Made by a program: the position numbers and the translations under genes | Assembly (NCBI GenBank): GCA_946539625.1 | Contig: CAMNHT010000064.1 | Location: forward strand, 1 to 7,273 | Reading direction: 5' to 3' | Length of the DNA stretch: 7,273 nt | Source: an uncultured Clostridia bacterium | GTDB taxonomy: Bacteria; Bacillota_A; Clostridia; Christensenellales; CAG-138 | In this document: positions 6,258 to 7,273 of the stretch, piece after piece | Position numbering within the stretch: position 1 is the stretch's first letter | Layout: each line of letters begins with the position of its first letter | The notes under the pieces: model-generated | Database searches by the model: none | Seen by the model: the letters and a program-made list of their open reading frames with translations, nothing else | Told to the model about the DNA's origin: nothing

Positions 6258-6801
6258 AATCAAGGACCTCTCGATCAAGCTCGGCGACAGAGTCGTGTTC
6301 GCAAACGATTATATAAACCTTCCGGACGAAGGCATCGTTTTGATCTCCGGCGAGTCCGGAATCGGCAAAACGACGCTGCTGCGCGTTTTGTGCGGGCTTC
6401 TGAAACCGGACGGCGGAAGTATCGTCGGCCTTGCAAACAGAAAGATTTCAGTCGTATTTCAGGAACCGCGTCTTTTGGAGCATTTGACCGCACTCGAAAA
6501 CGTTGCGCTTGTGTCCGACCGAACAACAGCAGAGGCACTTCTTTGTGAACTGAACATGGAAAACGAGCTGCATATCAAAGCCGGAAAGCTGTCCGGCGGT
6601 CAGAAGCAGCGTGTTTCGATTGCACGCGCATTTGCGTTTTCGAACGATGTCGTCTTATTGGACGAGCCTTTTACCGGACTTGATGAGCAGAACAAACAAA
6701 AAGCGGCACGATTGATCCGCACCGCCCGCCTTGCCGTTGTCGTTTCACATGACGCGGCAGACGCGGAATTGCTTTCCGTCGACGAAAAAATACAGCTTTG
6801 A
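6250..6801 (+). CDS. Short ABC importer ATPase, SsuB/TauB-like
   Basis: The ATPase subunit powers the importer. All catalytic elements are intact in 183 residues: Walker A GESGIGKTT 34-42 (Lys40), Q-loop Gln71 in VVFQEPRLL, signature LSGGQKQR 114-121, Walker B VVLLDEP 134-140 (catalytic Glu139), D-loop GLD 143-145 and H-loop His167 in VVSHD. It is clearly shorter than the usual 240-260 residues. The sugar-side N-terminal strands and the helical subdomain are compressed, and the protein ends about 16 residues after the H-loop, so the customary C-terminal tail is absent. The coding frame is clean and ends in a natural TGA that overlaps a promoter -35 region, so it looks compact rather than broken. 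It starts within the permease end (ATG 6250). Confidence 0.92.
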   Translation: MIEIKDLSIKLGDRVVFANDYINLPDEGIVLISGESGIGKTTLLRVLCGLLKPDGGSIVGLANRKISVVFQEPRLLEHLTALENVALVSDRTTAEALLCELNMENELHIKAGKLSGGQKQRVSIARAFAFSNDVVLLDEPFTGLDEQNKQKAARLIRTARLAVVVSHDAADAELLSVDEKIQL

Positions 6802-6802
6802 C

Positions 6803-6831
6803 TTGCACTTTTTTTGCATATATGTTATGAT
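6803..6831 (+). promoter_or_regulatory. Promoter of the alpha/beta hydrolase gene
   Basis: TTGCAC (6803-6808, weak -35) and TATGAT (6826-6831, five of six -10) are 17 bases apart, with an extended -10 TGT at 6823-6825. An alternative pairing is TTGACT (6798-6803) with TATGTT (6821-6826), also 17 bases apart. Both begin at the ATPase stop codon and leave a short leader before ATG 6862. No terminator separates the importer operon from this gene, so read-through may add to its expression. Confidence 0.55.
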
Positions 6832-6838
6832 AACATAT
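6820..6838 (+). promoter_or_regulatory. Operator-like 19-bp palindrome over the hydrolase -10
   Basis: ATATGTTA (6820-6827) and TAACATAT (6831-6838) are perfect inverted arms around TGA. The palindrome covers the extended -10 and reaches the expected transcription start, a classic position for a repressor dimer. As RNA the hairpin would be weak and lacks a U-tract, so a terminator is unlikely. The binding protein is unknown; the nearby Crp/Fnr regulator is one candidate. Confidence 0.55.
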
Positions 6839-6849
6839 CACTATTATGC

Positions 6850-6856
6850 GGAGGAG
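6850..6856 (+). promoter_or_regulatory. Ribosome binding site of the hydrolase gene
   Basis: GGAGGAG, with seven bases between its GGAGG core and ATG 6862, is a near-ideal Shine-Dalgarno sequence and fixes the hydrolase start. Confidence 0.85.
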
Positions 6857-6861
6857 TGCAT

Positions 6862-7273
6862 ATGGGTATTGTCGTTCGGGATAAGAAGTTCCCCTCATCG
6901 ACCGGGATTTGTGACGTTCGTTATCGGATCTGGGCGCCGGATGATCCGCGCGCATGCGTTCAGATCATTCACGGCATGGCGGAACATATCGAACGGTATC
7001 ATGAGTTTGCCATGTTCCTGGCCGAGAACGGATTTCTCGTATTCGGAATGGATCTTCCCGGTCACGGCAAGTCGATCGGCAAGGATCAGCCGAAAGGATA
7101 TTTCGGCGATAAGGACGGCTGGGACAATCTGATCAAAGACAATAAAACCATGCATGACGCAGTCATGAAGGATCATCCTTCCCTTGCGTGCATTCTCTTC
7201 GGTCATTCGATGGGCAGCTTCCTTGCGAGAACGTATGCCGGTCGGATGGGCGTTGATTTTGATGCGTTCATTT
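6862..7273 (+). CDS. Alpha/beta hydrolase, lysophospholipase/monoglyceride-lipase type (5' part)
   Basis: The frame is open from ATG 6862 to the right edge (137 complete codons), so the gene is cut by the window. The translation begins MGIVVRDKKFPSSTG and has the Hydrolase_4 (serine aminopeptidase S33) pattern: IIHGMAEHIERY 35-46 with the oxyanion HG, DLPGHGKS 64-71, and the nucleophile elbow FGHSMGS 113-119 with Ser116. The acid and histidine of the triad would lie beyond the edge. Such enzymes cleave ester bonds of lysophospholipids or monoacylglycerols in the cytoplasm or at the membrane; the substrate here is undetermined. It has its own promoter and palindrome, with a strong ribosome binding site. 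No signal peptide is visible. Confidence 0.92.
   Translation, partial: MGIVVRDKKFPSSTGICDVRYRIWAPDDPRACVQIIHGMAEHIERYHEFAMFLAENGFLVFGMDLPGHGKSIGKDQPKGYFGDKDGWDNLIKDNKTMHDAVMKDHPSLACILFGHSMGSFLARTYAGRMGVDFDAFI

Noticed and set aside
5433..6278. Long minus-strand open frame (about 280 codons) opposite the permease
   Set aside because: It is rich in Arg, Asp, Gln and His with no recognisable domain. The plus strand encodes a clear ABC permease, so this is an antisense shadow of codon bias.
6804..6819. Possible terminator TGCA-loop-TGCA with a T-run after the ATPase gene
   Set aside because: The stem is only four bases and the T-run lies in the loop rather than after the stem, so it would not terminate transcription.

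Overview
This window looks like a stretch of chromosome from a moderately GC-rich member of the Firmicutes (class Clostridia is my best guess). That is inference. It rests on sigma-A-like TTGACA/TATAAT promoters, strong GGAGG ribosome binding sites, a lipoprotein-anchored ABC binding protein, and tightly overlapping housekeeping genes. There are no mobile elements, CRISPR arrays, tRNAs or rRNAs, and no sign of recent gene transfer.

Layout. The left edge holds the last 26 codons of an unidentified plus-strand gene, closed by a strong intrinsic terminator (97-125). Only five bases after that terminator starts a small two-helix membrane protein with a PH-like tail (131-592), followed by a second plus-strand terminator (632-655). 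A minus-strand operon then runs from 3798 down to 654: exoA (AP endonuclease/exonuclease III), maf (dTTP/UTP-type nucleotide pyrophosphatase) and uvrC (excision nuclease subunit C). The reading frames overlap by 10 and 4 bases. All three products protect genome integrity: abasic-site repair, nucleotide-pool cleansing and nucleotide excision repair.

Divergent from exoA is a plus-strand operon (3888-6801): a Crp/Fnr-family regulator, then a complete small ABC importer of the NitT/TauT (NMT1/SsuA-like) type. The importer consists of a substrate-binding lipoprotein, a permease and an unusually short ATPase. Frames overlap at every junction (4, 32 and 8 bases), so the regulator and transporter are probably co-transcribed and functionally linked. 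The substrate cannot be read from the sequence. After the importer, a separate promoter with a near-perfect 19-bp palindrome over its -10 leads into an alpha/beta hydrolase of the lysophospholipase/monoglyceride-lipase type. That gene runs off the right edge.

The genes are ordinary families. The most interesting signals are regulatory. The 89-bp exoA/crp intergenic region carries two back-to-back promoters whose -35 hexamers overlap by five bases with symmetric geometry. The exoA promoter has a perfect TATAAT only six bases before the ATG, which predicts a leaderless mRNA. The hydrolase promoter carries a clear operator-like palindrome. I did not find evidence of a wholly new biological system.
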